Shown here in pieces: positions 1-6,783 of a DNA stretch of 7,312 bases (position 1 is the stretch's first letter; each line of letters starts with the position of its first letter). Both the position numbers and the translations under genes were made by a program. Source of the DNA: CAYMTN01 sp964393335 (GTDB lineage Bacteria > Chloroflexota > Anaerolineae > Aggregatilineales > Aggregatilineaceae); assembly GCA_964393335.1 (NCBI GenBank), contig CAYMTN010000250.1, positions 1 to 7,312 on the forward strand. The letters are read 5' to 3'. The notes below the pieces were generated by a model. The model saw nothing but the letters and a program-made list of their open reading frames with translations. It was not told where the DNA came from and made no database searches.

Positions 1-75
1 GGATTATAACCAATAATTCACGGCAATTCTCGTGCGATTGTTGCGTCTCCACGCCGTAACCGGCGCGGGTGATCG

Positions 76-113
76 TGTATACTCTATATACGGTTCGTGG
101 ACGGTAACCGTCC
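76..113 (+). promoter_or_regulatory. Leader of the PAC2 operon: AT-rich -10-like hexamers and an inverted repeat
   Basis: The first 136 bases hold no supportable gene. TATACT (78-83) and TATATA (85-90) resemble -10 elements in otherwise GC-rich DNA, but I see no good -35 at 16-18 bases upstream. Just downstream, GGACGGT (99-105) and ACCGTCC (107-113) form a perfect inverted repeat around one central base; it would lie near the transcription start and could be an operator or a small RNA hairpin. The position before the first gene of the operon supports a promoter here, but the exact hexamers are a guess. Confidence 0.3.
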
Positions 114-136
114 GTGCCACAAGGGAGGCATGTTGA

Positions 137-1069
137 ATGCCTGATGCAGTTGAACTTCATGACCGGCCCCAGGCTACCCACCTGTATTTGATCGCGGGCT
201 GGCGGCAGTGGGCCGATGCCGGGTCGATGTCGTCCGGCTTGCCACAGTACCTGGTCCGCCATACGGGGGCCAGGCGGATCGGGTCGATCAAACCGGATGG
301 CTTTTACCTGTTCCAGATTCCCGGCACACACGATCTGGTGCGCCCGGTGGTCAAATTCGAAGACGGTTTTCCCCAGTCGCTTGAGACGCCGCGCAACGAG
401 TTGTATTACACCGGCGACGACGAGCGCGGCGTGGTGATCTTCCTGGGTGACGAGCCACATCTGGATATTGACCGTTATGTCGCGTCGTTGCTGGACACCG
501 CGCAGGCGCTGGGCGTCGAGCGTATCATCAGCCTGGGTGGGGTGTATGGCGAACTGCCGTACAACAAGGAGCGCACGGTATCGGCCATTTACAGCCTGCC
601 ATCGCTGCGCAAGGAGCTTGACGATCTCGCCGTGACGCTGTCGGACTATCACGGTGGGGCGAGTATCGGCTCGTATCTGTGCCGCCGCGCGCACGAGCGG
701 AATCAGGCGTTCGTCGGGTTTTACGCGTTTGTGCCGACCTATGATTTTTCGAGCATCGACCCGCTGGGCAACGCGATCCGGCTGGAAAATGACTTCATGG
801 CATGGTTAGGCGTGATGCGCCGCATCAATTACATGCTGAAAACACGGCTCGATCTCTCCGAACTGGAGCAGAAGAGTAAACAGTTGATCCGCGTGGTAGA
901 CGCCAAAGTGGACGAGATGGACCGTTCAGCACCGCAGCTTGGCATCCGCGAGTATATGGCGCGGCTGGCCGACGATTTCAGCGAGGTGACGTTTGACCCG
1001 TTGGGCGACGTGTGGCAGGAGGAACTGCGCCGCTTATTCGATGATTCTGAGACGGACGAGGAGACGTGA
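137..1069 (+). CDS. PAC2 family protein (proteasome assembly chaperone 2-like)
   Basis: This 310-residue protein matches the bacterial PAC2 family (COG2047 type), named after the eukaryotic 20S proteasome assembly chaperone. The PAC2 fold spans about residues 15-205. Visible family landmarks are the N-terminal AGWRQWADAG segment (20-29), the GDEPHLDIDRY strand-helix (104-114), LGVERIISLGG (125-135), and GGASIGSYL followed by FYAFVPTYDFS (173-205). The usual PHTRP-like stretch after the glycine-rich strand reads LPYNKE here. The C-terminal 80 residues form a charged helical tail, also usual in bacterial members. The start is ATG 137, eight bases after GGAGG (124-128). No signal peptide or membrane segment is seen, so it is probably cytosolic. 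No proteasome gene is in the window, and the biochemical role of most bacterial members is unknown. It is the first gene of the operon, its stop lying just before the UroD-like gene. Family call is firm; function is open. Confidence 0.85.
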   Translation: MPDAVELHDRPQATHLYLIAGWRQWADAGSMSSGLPQYLVRHTGARRIGSIKPDGFYLFQIPGTHDLVRPVVKFEDGFPQSLETPRNELYYTGDDERGVVIFLGDEPHLDIDRYVASLLDTAQALGVERIISLGGVYGELPYNKERTVSAIYSLPSLRKELDDLAVTLSDYHGGASIGSYLCRRAHERNQAFVGFYAFVPTYDFSSIDPLGNAIRLENDFMAWLGVMRRINYMLKTRLDLSELEQKSKQLIRVVDAKVDEMDRSAPQLGIREYMARLADDFSEVTFDPLGDVWQEELRRLFDDSETDEET

Positions 1070-1080
1070 AAGGGCGCTCC

Positions 1081-2034
1081 ATGACCAAACGAGACGTGAT
1101 CCTCAGCTTGTTGGATGATGCCCAACCGCTCCCCTATATCCCGGCGGCGTTCTTCTTGCACTTCCCGCCGGAGTTTCACCAGGGCCAGGCAGCGGTTGAC
1201 AAACACCTGGACTATGTCCGTTATACGGGCATGGACCTGGTCAAAATCCAGTACGAAAGGCCGCTGCCTCCGATCCCCACCATCCAGACGCCCGCCGATT
1301 GGGCCAGGATGCCGCGTTATGGCCGGGACTTTTTCGAGGGCCAGCTCAAAGTGGTCGAAGGACTGGTGAAGGCGGCCAAACGCGACGCGGTGATCGTCGT
1401 GACGTTGTACTCGCCGTACATGGGCGCGGGGCATACGGCGGGGGACGCCGTGCTGACCACGCACCTCAAACAGGACCCTGAAAAGGTCAAGGTGGGGTTG
1501 GAGATCATCACCGACAGCATGCTGCTGTTTGCGCGTGAGTGCATCAAACTCGGCGTGGATGGTTTTTATGCGTCAACACAGGGCGGTGAGGCCGGGCGCT
1601 TTGACGATCCGGCGATCTTTGAGCAGTACATCAAACCATTTGACCGCGCGGTGATGGACGAGATTAACGCGGCGTGCCCGTTCAACATCCTGCACGTATG
1701 CGATTACCTGCGCGACTACGATGATTTTTCGCGGTTCCTCGACTATCCCGGCGACGTGGTCAATTGCCCGCTGAACCTGGGCGAGCGCACGATCACGCCC
1801 GCCGAAGCCGCGCGTTTGTTCAACCGGCCCTACATGGGCGGGCTGGAACGCAAAGGCGTGCTGGCGACCGGTACCCCGGACCAGGTGCGGCAGGCGGCGT
1901 TGGCCGTGTTGCGTGATGCGCCAGAGCGGTTCATCCTGGCGGCTGACTGCACCGTGCCGAGCGATACCCCCTGGGATAACTTAAAAGCGGCGATTGAGAC
2001 CGCCCATACGTACGAAAGGACTTCAACAGCATGA
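1081..2034 (+). CDS. Uroporphyrinogen decarboxylase-superfamily protein, probably a zinc methyltransferase-like enzyme rather than HemE
   Basis: The 317-residue product has the length and layout of the UroD/MtaA/MtbA TIM-barrel superfamily, with an N-terminal LDDAQPLPYIPAAFFLHF segment where HemE has its substrate-binding RQAGR motif. That motif is absent, so haem synthesis is unlikely. Instead there is His205-Val-Cys207 (ILHVCDYL) and a late Cys290 in ADCTVPSDTPWDN. This H-x-C...C pattern matches the zinc ligands of the methylcobamide:coenzyme M methyltransferases MtaA and MtbA; the zinc role here is inferred. A methyl-transfer or demethylation step is therefore plausible, but no corrinoid protein gene is in the window. 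I chose ATG 1081, preceded by AAAGGG at 6-base spacing; GTG 1066, overlapping the PAC2 stop as GTGA, would add five residues. Its stop overlaps the next start by four bases (ATGA), implying translational coupling. Superfamily is firm, reaction uncertain. Confidence 0.85.
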   Translation: MTKRDVILSLLDDAQPLPYIPAAFFLHFPPEFHQGQAAVDKHLDYVRYTGMDLVKIQYERPLPPIPTIQTPADWARMPRYGRDFFEGQLKVVEGLVKAAKRDAVIVVTLYSPYMGAGHTAGDAVLTTHLKQDPEKVKVGLEIITDSMLLFARECIKLGVDGFYASTQGGEAGRFDDPAIFEQYIKPFDRAVMDEINAACPFNILHVCDYLRDYDDFSRFLDYPGDVVNCPLNLGERTITPAEAARLFNRPYMGGLERKGVLATGTPDQVRQAALAVLRDAPERFILAADCTVPSDTPWDNLKAAIETAHTYERTSTA

Positions 2035-3041
2035 CCCTGCCTGTAAACCCGTACTACCTGCCCGCCCATGATCGCTACGAGACCATGCCCTACCGCCCCA
2101 GCGGGCGCAGCGGCCTGAAACTCCCGGTGATTTCGCTGGGCCTATGGCATAACTTCGCGGGCGTGGATACGTTCGAAAACAGCCGCGCCATGATCCGCCG
2201 CGCGTTTGACCTGGGCATCACGCATTTCGATCTGGCGAATAATTACGGCCCGCCGCCCGGCTCCGCAGAAGAAACGTTCGGGCGCGTGCTGCGGCAGGAT
2301 TTACGCGGCTTTCGTGACGAACTGATCATCTCGACCAAAGCCGGTTATTACATGTGGCCCGGTCCCTACGGCGAATGGGGATCGCGCAAGTACCTGGTCG
2401 CCAGCCTGGACCAGAGCCTGAAGCGGATGGGGCTGGATTACGTCGATATTTTCTACCACCACCGCCCCGATCCCGATACGCCGTTGGAAGAAACAATGAC
2501 GGCGCTCGATCAGATCGTGCGGCAGGGCAAGGCGCTGTACGTCGGCATTTCCAACTACGATGCGGGGCAGACACTCGCCGCTGTGCGGCTGCTGCGCGAC
2601 CTGGGGACTCCGTGCCTGATCAACCAGGTGAAATACAGCATGTTCAACCGCTGGGTGGAAGACGCGCTGCTGGACGCGGCTGGTGACGCAGGCATCGGCC
2701 TGATATTCTTCTCGCCGCTGGCGCAAGGGCTGCTGACCGATCGTTATCTGCACGGCATCCCAGAAGACTCCCGCGCCGCCAAGCCGGCCACTTTCTTGAA
2801 GAAAGACAGCATCACCAACGACTATCTCGCCCAGGCACGTCGCTTGAACGAAATCGCGCAGAGTCGCGGGCAGTCGCTGGCACAGATGGCGCTGGCGTGG
2901 GTGCTGCGCCACCCGGCATCAACCTCGGCCCTGATCGGCGCGAGCAGCGTGCAGCAGTTGGACAACAACGTCGCGACGGTCAATAACCTGTCGTTTTCGG
3001 ATGAGGAACTCCAGGCAATTGACGACGCCCTGGGACAATAA
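2031..3041 (+). CDS. gpr: Aldo/keto reductase, YghZ/Gpr type (L-glyceraldehyde 3-phosphate reductase-like)
   Basis: The 336-residue protein closely resembles E. coli YghZ/Gpr, an NADPH-dependent reductase of the Kv-beta-like aldo/keto reductases that acts on L-glyceraldehyde 3-phosphate and methylglyoxal. Long stretches recalled from that family are visible: SLGLWHNF (35-42), AFDLGITHFDLANNYGPPPG (58-77), ELIISTKAGY (97-106), GSRKYL and SLDQSLKRMGLDYVDIFY. The catalytic tetrad is Asp67, Tyr72, Lys103 and His144. The C-terminal LIGASSVQQLDNNV (301-314) is the cofactor-binding end of the (alpha/beta)8 barrel. Length is normal and no signal peptide is seen. ATG 2031 overlaps the upstream UroD-like stop by four bases and follows GAAAGGA. 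It probably detoxifies reactive aldehydes or serves a sugar or lipid-backbone route; the true substrate is not readable from sequence. Confidence 0.9.
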   Translation: MTLPVNPYYLPAHDRYETMPYRPSGRSGLKLPVISLGLWHNFAGVDTFENSRAMIRRAFDLGITHFDLANNYGPPPGSAEETFGRVLRQDLRGFRDELIISTKAGYYMWPGPYGEWGSRKYLVASLDQSLKRMGLDYVDIFYHHRPDPDTPLEETMTALDQIVRQGKALYVGISNYDAGQTLAAVRLLRDLGTPCLINQVKYSMFNRWVEDALLDAAGDAGIGLIFFSPLAQGLLTDRYLHGIPEDSRAAKPATFLKKDSITNDYLAQARRLNEIAQSRGQSLAQMALAWVLRHPASTSALIGASSVQQLDNNVATVNNLSFSDEELQAIDDALGQ

Positions 3042-3055
3042 ACAGGTTTTTTGTT

Positions 3056-3063
3056 GAAAGGAG
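3056..3063 (+). promoter_or_regulatory. Strong ribosome binding site for the second aldo/keto reductase
   Basis: GAAAGGAG lies six bases before ATG 3070 in the 28-base gap between the two reductase genes. It is the best Shine-Dalgarno sequence in the operon and fixes the start of the downstream gene, which is the only one of the four separated by a real gap. Confidence 0.7.
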
Positions 3064-3069
3064 AACACG

Positions 3070-4077
3070 ATGGACTATCGCTACCTGGGCCGGACCGGCA
3101 TGAAGGTCAGCGAACTGTGTCTTGGCGCGATGACGTTTGGCCGCCACGCCGACGAAGCCGCCAGCCATGCCATGCTCGACCGTTTTGTAGAGGCGGGAGG
3201 CAATTTCATTGATATCGCGGACGTGTACCAGCGCGGCGTCTCGGAAGAGATAGTCGGCACCTGGCTCAAACAGCGTCCGCGTGACGACGTGGTTATCGCC
3301 ACTAAAGTGCGCTTCCCGATGGGTGACAGGCCAAACGACCTCGGCCTGAGCCGTAAACACATCCTGGCCGCGGTAGAAGCCAGCCTGCGCCGCCTGCGAA
3401 CCGACTATATCGATCTCTACCAGGTGCACCGCTGGGACCCCGGCACGCCGCTCGAAGAAACACTCAGCACGCTGGATACGCTGGTCAAAAGCGGCAAGGT
3501 GCGCTACATCGGCGCGAGCAACTTTCTCGGCTGGCAGCTTCAAAAAGCCGTCGATCTCAGCCGCCAAAACGGGTGGGAACCGTTCGCCTGTTTGCAGCCG
3601 CTGTATAACCTGTTGGATCGGGGCGTGGAGTGGGAGCTGATCGCGGTCTGCCAGCGCGAAGGGTTGGGCGTGATTCCCTGGAGTCCGCTGCGCGGCGGTT
3701 GGTTGAGCGGCAAATACCGCCGGGGCATGGAAGGACCGCCCGAAGGCACACGCGTCGACCTCGCCGCCAAAAACAACTGGGGCGAAGCCTGGAATAAGTA
3801 CAACAACGAGCGCACCTGGCGCGTGATCGATGCGCTGTTAGCCGTCGCGCAGGCCGAGGGTAAAACCCCCGCGCAAACGGCGCTGAACTGGGTGCTGCAC
3901 AGGCCGGGCGTGACCGCGCCGATCATTGGCGTACGGCACATGCCGCATCTTGACGATAACCTGGGCGCGGTCGGCTGGCAGATCAGCGCGGAGCATCTCG
4001 CCCAACTGGAAACCGCCAGCGAGATGGACCACCCGTACCCATATGATTCGCTCGGCCCGACTGACCGGGACCGGTGA
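3070..4077 (+). CDS. Aldo/keto reductase, NAD(P)H-dependent (second, diverged copy)
   Basis: This 335-residue protein is a complete aldo/keto reductase barrel. It opens with the family start MDYRYLGRTGMKVSELCLGA. The tetrad is Asp48 and Tyr53 (FIDIADVYQRG), Lys79 (VIATKV) and His120 (IDLYQVHRWD). Downstream landmarks are VRYIGASNFLGWQL (144-157), LQPLYNLLDR (175-184), IPWSPLRGGWLSGKY (202-216) and the cofactor-binding IIGVRHMPHLDDNL (285-298). It belongs to the broad group holding YajO, Tas and YhdN-like reductases; I cannot choose a named member or substrate. It differs throughout from the reductase just upstream, including a longer WNKYNNERTWRV insert-like segment (241-252), so the pair is not a recent duplication. 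It is the last gene before a clear terminator and probably shares the upstream transcript. Family is firm, substrate unknown. Confidence 0.9.
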   Translation: MDYRYLGRTGMKVSELCLGAMTFGRHADEAASHAMLDRFVEAGGNFIDIADVYQRGVSEEIVGTWLKQRPRDDVVIATKVRFPMGDRPNDLGLSRKHILAAVEASLRRLRTDYIDLYQVHRWDPGTPLEETLSTLDTLVKSGKVRYIGASNFLGWQLQKAVDLSRQNGWEPFACLQPLYNLLDRGVEWELIAVCQREGLGVIPWSPLRGGWLSGKYRRGMEGPPEGTRVDLAAKNNWGEAWNKYNNERTWRVIDALLAVAQAEGKTPAQTALNWVLHRPGVTAPIIGVRHMPHLDDNLGAVGWQISAEHLAQLETASEMDHPYPYDSLGPTDRDR

Positions 4078-4095
4078 AGCAGGCCATACGTTCGC

Positions 4096-4123
4096 AACAG
4101 ACCGGCATCCACCGGTCTGTTTT
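4096..4123 (+). terminator. Rho-independent terminator of the PAC2-to-reductase operon
   Basis: AACAGACCGG (4096-4105) and CCGGTCTGTT (4112-4121) pair perfectly over ten bases around the six-base loop CATCCA, and the 3' arm runs into TTTT (4120-4123). It starts 18 bases after the stop of the second reductase, so it closes that operon. A second small hairpin, GCCGG-CGT-CCGGC (4130-4142), follows and has no strong T run. Confidence 0.85.
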
Positions 4124-4142
4124 GTCACTGCCGGCGTCCGGC

Positions 4143-4324
4143 GGATGCCATTTTTGCAGAAATACGTGATGTTATTCACTTCAGATTGGTTCATTTCTGA
4201 ACTATCGACGGCGGGTGTTGCCTCATAGTATTACTATAGGTTCACCCCAAAACGGGCAAAATCAGAGGTTTTGAAGCACTATTTTTTCCCAACCGGCTCG
4301 TATAGAAATACGGAGCAGAACTAC
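4143..4324 (+). promoter_or_regulatory. Probable control region of the NfnAB-type operon, with two inverted repeats
   Basis: This non-coding stretch between terminator and next start is visibly richer in A and T than its surroundings. It holds TTCAGA...TCTGAA (4180-4185 and 4196-4201, 10-base gap) and a perfect ATAGTA-T-TACTAT repeat (4225-4237). The second repeat overlaps -10-like hexamers (TAGTAT 4226-4231, TATAGG 4235-4240), although no convincing -35 is found at the right distance. A repressor or activator site over the promoter is an inference. GGAG at 4312-4315 is the ribosome binding site of the next gene. Confidence 0.35.
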
Positions 4325-5191
4325 GTGAACGAAATTTTGGAGAATGTGGTCCTGGCACCCAGCGTGAACCGGTACCGGGTGGTAGCTCCCAAGATCGCCG
4401 AGCGGCGCAAAGCCGGGCAGTTTGTGATCGTGCGCGTGGACGAACGGGGTGAGCGCATTCCCCTCACGATTGCCGACGCCGATCCCGGCGCAGGGACGAT
4501 CACGCTGGTGGTGCAGGCCGTTGGCAAATCCACGACGCAGATGGCGACGCTCAAGCCCGGTGACCGGCTGATGGACGTGGTTGGTCCGCTGGGCGCGCCG
4601 ACGCATATCGCTGATGTCGGCACGGCGGTGATCGTGGGCGGCGGGATCGGCGTTGCGCCTGCTCATCCGATTGCCCAGGCGCTCAAACAGGCGGGGAACC
4701 GGGTGATTTCCATCCTGGGGGCCAGGACCAAAGACCTGTTGATCATGGAAACCGAAATGCGGCGAATCTCCGACGAAGTGCTGATCTGCACTGATGACGG
4801 GTCTTACGGGCGCAAAGGGCTGGTGACCGATGTGCTGGCCGACCTGATCGCCGCACAGGGCAAACCGGGGTTGGTCTTCGCCGTAGGCCCGGTGGTGATG
4901 ATGAAATACGTCAGCTTGCTTACCAAAAAACATGCTATTCCGACGATGGTCAGCCTCAACCCCATCATGGTAGACGGGACCGGCATGTGCGGCGGCTGCC
5001 GCGTGACGGTCGGCGGGCAGACCAAATTCGCGTGCGTGGAAGGCCCCGATTTTGACGGTCACCTGGTGGATTATGACGAGTTGATCCAGCGCCAGGCGTT
5101 TTACAAAGAACAGGAGCGCATCGCGTTCGAGCGGTACCGGGAACGCTGCCAGTCCCAGGAACAACTTACTCAAGCCAGCCAATCCCTGTAG
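4325..5191 (+). CDS. nfnA: NfnA / SudB-type FAD and [2Fe-2S] subunit of NAD(P)H:ferredoxin oxidoreductase
   Basis: The 288-residue protein matches the small subunit of NADH-dependent reduced ferredoxin:NADP oxidoreductase (NfnA), also annotated as sulfide dehydrogenase beta or dihydroorotate dehydrogenase electron-transfer-like. An N-terminal FAD-binding barrel carries AGQFVIVRVDERGERIPLT (residues 30-48; Arg44-Ile-Pro-Leu-Thr48 is the flavin motif). A Rossmann nucleotide domain starts at VIVGGGIGVAP (102-112). The C-terminal cluster site is Asp217-x4-Cys222-x2-Cys225-x11-Cys237; in the Pyrococcus furiosus homologue an unusual Asp(Cys)3-ligated [2Fe-2S] cluster is reported, and this spacing fits it. 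The start is GTG 4325, nine bases after GGAG; an in-frame TTG at 4271 would add 18 residues with no family resemblance. It is cytosolic and directly precedes its partner subunit (18-base gap). Whether the complex bifurcates electrons or acts on sulfide/polysulfide cannot be decided here. Confidence 0.88.
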   Translation: MNEILENVVLAPSVNRYRVVAPKIAERRKAGQFVIVRVDERGERIPLTIADADPGAGTITLVVQAVGKSTTQMATLKPGDRLMDVVGPLGAPTHIADVGTAVIVGGGIGVAPAHPIAQALKQAGNRVISILGARTKDLLIMETEMRRISDEVLICTDDGSYGRKGLVTDVLADLIAAQGKPGLVFAVGPVVMMKYVSLLTKKHAIPTMVSLNPIMVDGTGMCGGCRVTVGGQTKFACVEGPDFDGHLVDYDELIQRQAFYKEQERIAFERYRERCQSQEQLTQASQSL

Positions 5192-5209
5192 CAGCCAAAA
5201 GGTGCATTG

Positions 5210-6709
5210 ATGAACGAACAAATGGACCACAACGAAATCGAGCGATTGCAGAATCTGAAAAACAGGGACCGGATGCAAATTCCCCGGCAGGATATGCCGG
5301 AGCAAGAACCGGACGAGCGCCGAACGAACTTCCACGAGGTGCCCTTCGGATTCTCCCCGATGACAGCCGTCCTGGAGGCGAACCGCTGCATTCAGTGCAA
5401 AAAACCGACCTGCGTGATCGGCTGCCCGGTGGGCGTCGTCATTCCCGACTTTGTGAGCCGCATTGCAGCGGGCGACTTTGAAGGCGCGATCCGCACCATC
5501 AAAGAAACTAACATGCTGCCCGCGATCTGTGGGCGGGTGTGCCCGCAGGAAGCGCAGTGCGAAAGCCAGTGCGTGCTGGCCAAAAAAGGCCAGGCGGTGG
5601 CGATTGGGCGGCTGGAACGTTTCGCGGCAGATTGGGAGCGCGAGCACAACCTGGTAGAAGTCCCGGAAGTTGGCGCGGAGACAGGCAAAAGTGTAGGCGT
5701 GGTCGGCTGTGGACCTGCCGGGCTGACCGTCGCCATCGACCTGCGCCGTGCCGGTCACGCCGTGACGATCTACGAGGCGCTGCACGCGCCCGGCGGCGTG
5801 TTGATGTACGGCATTCCCGAATTTCGCCTGCCCAAAGGCATCGTCAACGCCGAAGTAGACGTGGTGAAACAGATGGGCGTCGATATCCAGTACAACTATG
5901 TGATCGGCCAGCTTGAAACGTTGGATGAGCTGCTCGAACGGCACGACGCCGTCTTCCTGGGGACCGGCGCGGGGCTGCCCTGGTTTATGGACCTGCCGGG
6001 TGAAAATCTGTGCGGTGTGTATTCGGCCAATGAGTACCTGACGCGCTGCAACTTGATGCGGGCTTACGAATTCCCGTGCTGCGATACGCCTATCGCCGCC
6101 AGCGACCGGGTCGCGGTGGTCGGCGGTGGCAACGTGGCGATGGACGTCGCCCGCACGGCGGCCCGCCTGGGCGCGGAGGAAGTCTACCTGATTTACCGGC
6201 GGTCCGAGGCCGAGATGCCCGCCCGCCGCGAGGAAGTCCACCACGCCAAAGAAGAAGGCATTATTTTTAAGCTGCTGCACAACCCGCTGCGTTACATTGG
6301 CGATGATCGGGGTCGTGTCCGGCAGGTGGAGTGCATCCAGATGGAGTTAGGCGAACCGGACGCTTCGGGCCGCCGCCGCCCGGTTCCTATCGCCGGGTCG
6401 GAGTATACGATTGACGTAGATACCGTCGTCGTGGCGATTGGCAACGGCCCGAACCCGCTCGTGCCGCGCACGACCGAAAACCTGGATGTAGACCCGAAAC
6501 GCGGCACCGTCAAAACCAACCTGCAAACGATGCGGACCTCCAAGCGGGGCGTATTTGCCGGGGGCGACATCGCGATCGGCGCGGCGACGGTTATTCTGGC
6601 GATGGGGCATGGCCGCCAGGCGGCCCGCTCGATCAATCATTACCTGGCGACAGGCATTTGGGATATCGACGAACTGCCCGATTCCACCAGCGGGAACGGC
6701 ACCGGCTGA
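5210..6709 (+). CDS. nfnB: NfnB / SudA-type large subunit (glutamate synthase small-chain-like flavoprotein with two [4Fe-4S] clusters)
   Basis: The 499-residue protein belongs to the GltD/NfnB/SudA family, often annotated as GltA (NADPH-dependent glutamate synthase). The N-terminal cluster domain has Cys60-x2-Cys63-x4-Cys68-x3-Cys72 and Cys107, Cys111-x5-Cys117-x3-Cys121. By analogy with dihydropyrimidine dehydrogenase, Cys60/63/68/121 would hold one [4Fe-4S] cluster and Cys72/111/117 the other, with Glu136 (GRLERF) as probable fourth ligand. An FAD dinucleotide fold begins at VGVVGCGPAGL (162-172). A second Rossmann fold, VAVVGGGNVAMDVA (301-314) followed by YRRS (329-332), suits NADP(H). 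The FAD-closing AGGD motif is at 450-453. ATG 5210 follows AAAAGG by seven bases; TTG 5207 is in frame but less likely. No large GltB subunit is nearby, and pairing with the NfnA-type gene favours an Nfn/Sud complex over glutamate synthase. A terminator follows. Confidence 0.9.
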   Translation: MNEQMDHNEIERLQNLKNRDRMQIPRQDMPEQEPDERRTNFHEVPFGFSPMTAVLEANRCIQCKKPTCVIGCPVGVVIPDFVSRIAAGDFEGAIRTIKETNMLPAICGRVCPQEAQCESQCVLAKKGQAVAIGRLERFAADWEREHNLVEVPEVGAETGKSVGVVGCGPAGLTVAIDLRRAGHAVTIYEALHAPGGVLMYGIPEFRLPKGIVNAEVDVVKQMGVDIQYNYVIGQLETLDELLERHDAVFLGTGAGLPWFMDLPGENLCGVYSANEYLTRCNLMRAYEFPCCDTPIAASDRVAVVGGGNVAMDVARTAARLGAEEVYLIYRRSEAEMPARREEVHHAKEEGIIFKLLHNPLRYIGDDRGRVRQVECIQMELGEPDASGRRRPVPIAGSEYTIDVDTVVVAIGNGPNPLVPRTTENLDVDPKRGTVKTNLQTMRTSKRGVFAGGDIAIGAATVILAMGHGRQAARSINHYLATGIWDIDELPDSTSGNGTG

Positions 6710-6746
6710 TTGGTTTTTCCTCCACACATCCACAGGCTGCACGGGA

Positions 6747-6783
6747 CGGGGCATACGCGCGTATAACGGTATGCCCCGGTTTT
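6747..6783 (+). terminator. Rho-independent terminator of the NfnAB-type operon
   Basis: CGGGGCATAC (6747-6756) and GTATGCCCCG (6769-6778) pair perfectly over ten bases around a 12-base loop, followed by G and TTTT (6780-6783). It sits 37 bases after the large-subunit stop and separates this operon from the aminotransferase gene. Confidence 0.8.

Noticed and set aside
130..144. Four-codon frame (ATG TTG AAT GCC TGA) overlapping the PAC2 start
   Set aside because: Its ATG is one base from the GGAGG, too close for initiation; the same site is correctly spaced for ATG 137.
829..1464. Minus-strand open frame of about 210 codons across the PAC2/UroD-like junction
   Set aside because: It spans two recognised genes and their junction on the opposite strand, and its low-complexity basic translation looks like an antisense shadow.
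2301..2912. Minus-strand open frame of about 200 codons opposite the first aldo/keto reductase
   Set aside because: It is a shadow of a confidently assigned gene, with no recognisable motif and no plausible promoter or ribosome binding site considered convincing.
4271..4324. TTG-initiated 18-residue N-terminal extension of the NfnA-type subunit
   Set aside because: The family begins at the NEILENVVLAP segment, GTG 4325 has a well-spaced GGAG, and the extension shows no homology or good ribosome binding site.
4262..6280. Very long open frame on the minus strand (about 670 codons) opposite both NfnAB-type genes
   Set aside because: It mirrors two clearly recognised genes, its translation is His/Gln/Arg-rich with no domain I can recognise, and long antisense frames are expected opposite GC-rich codon usage.
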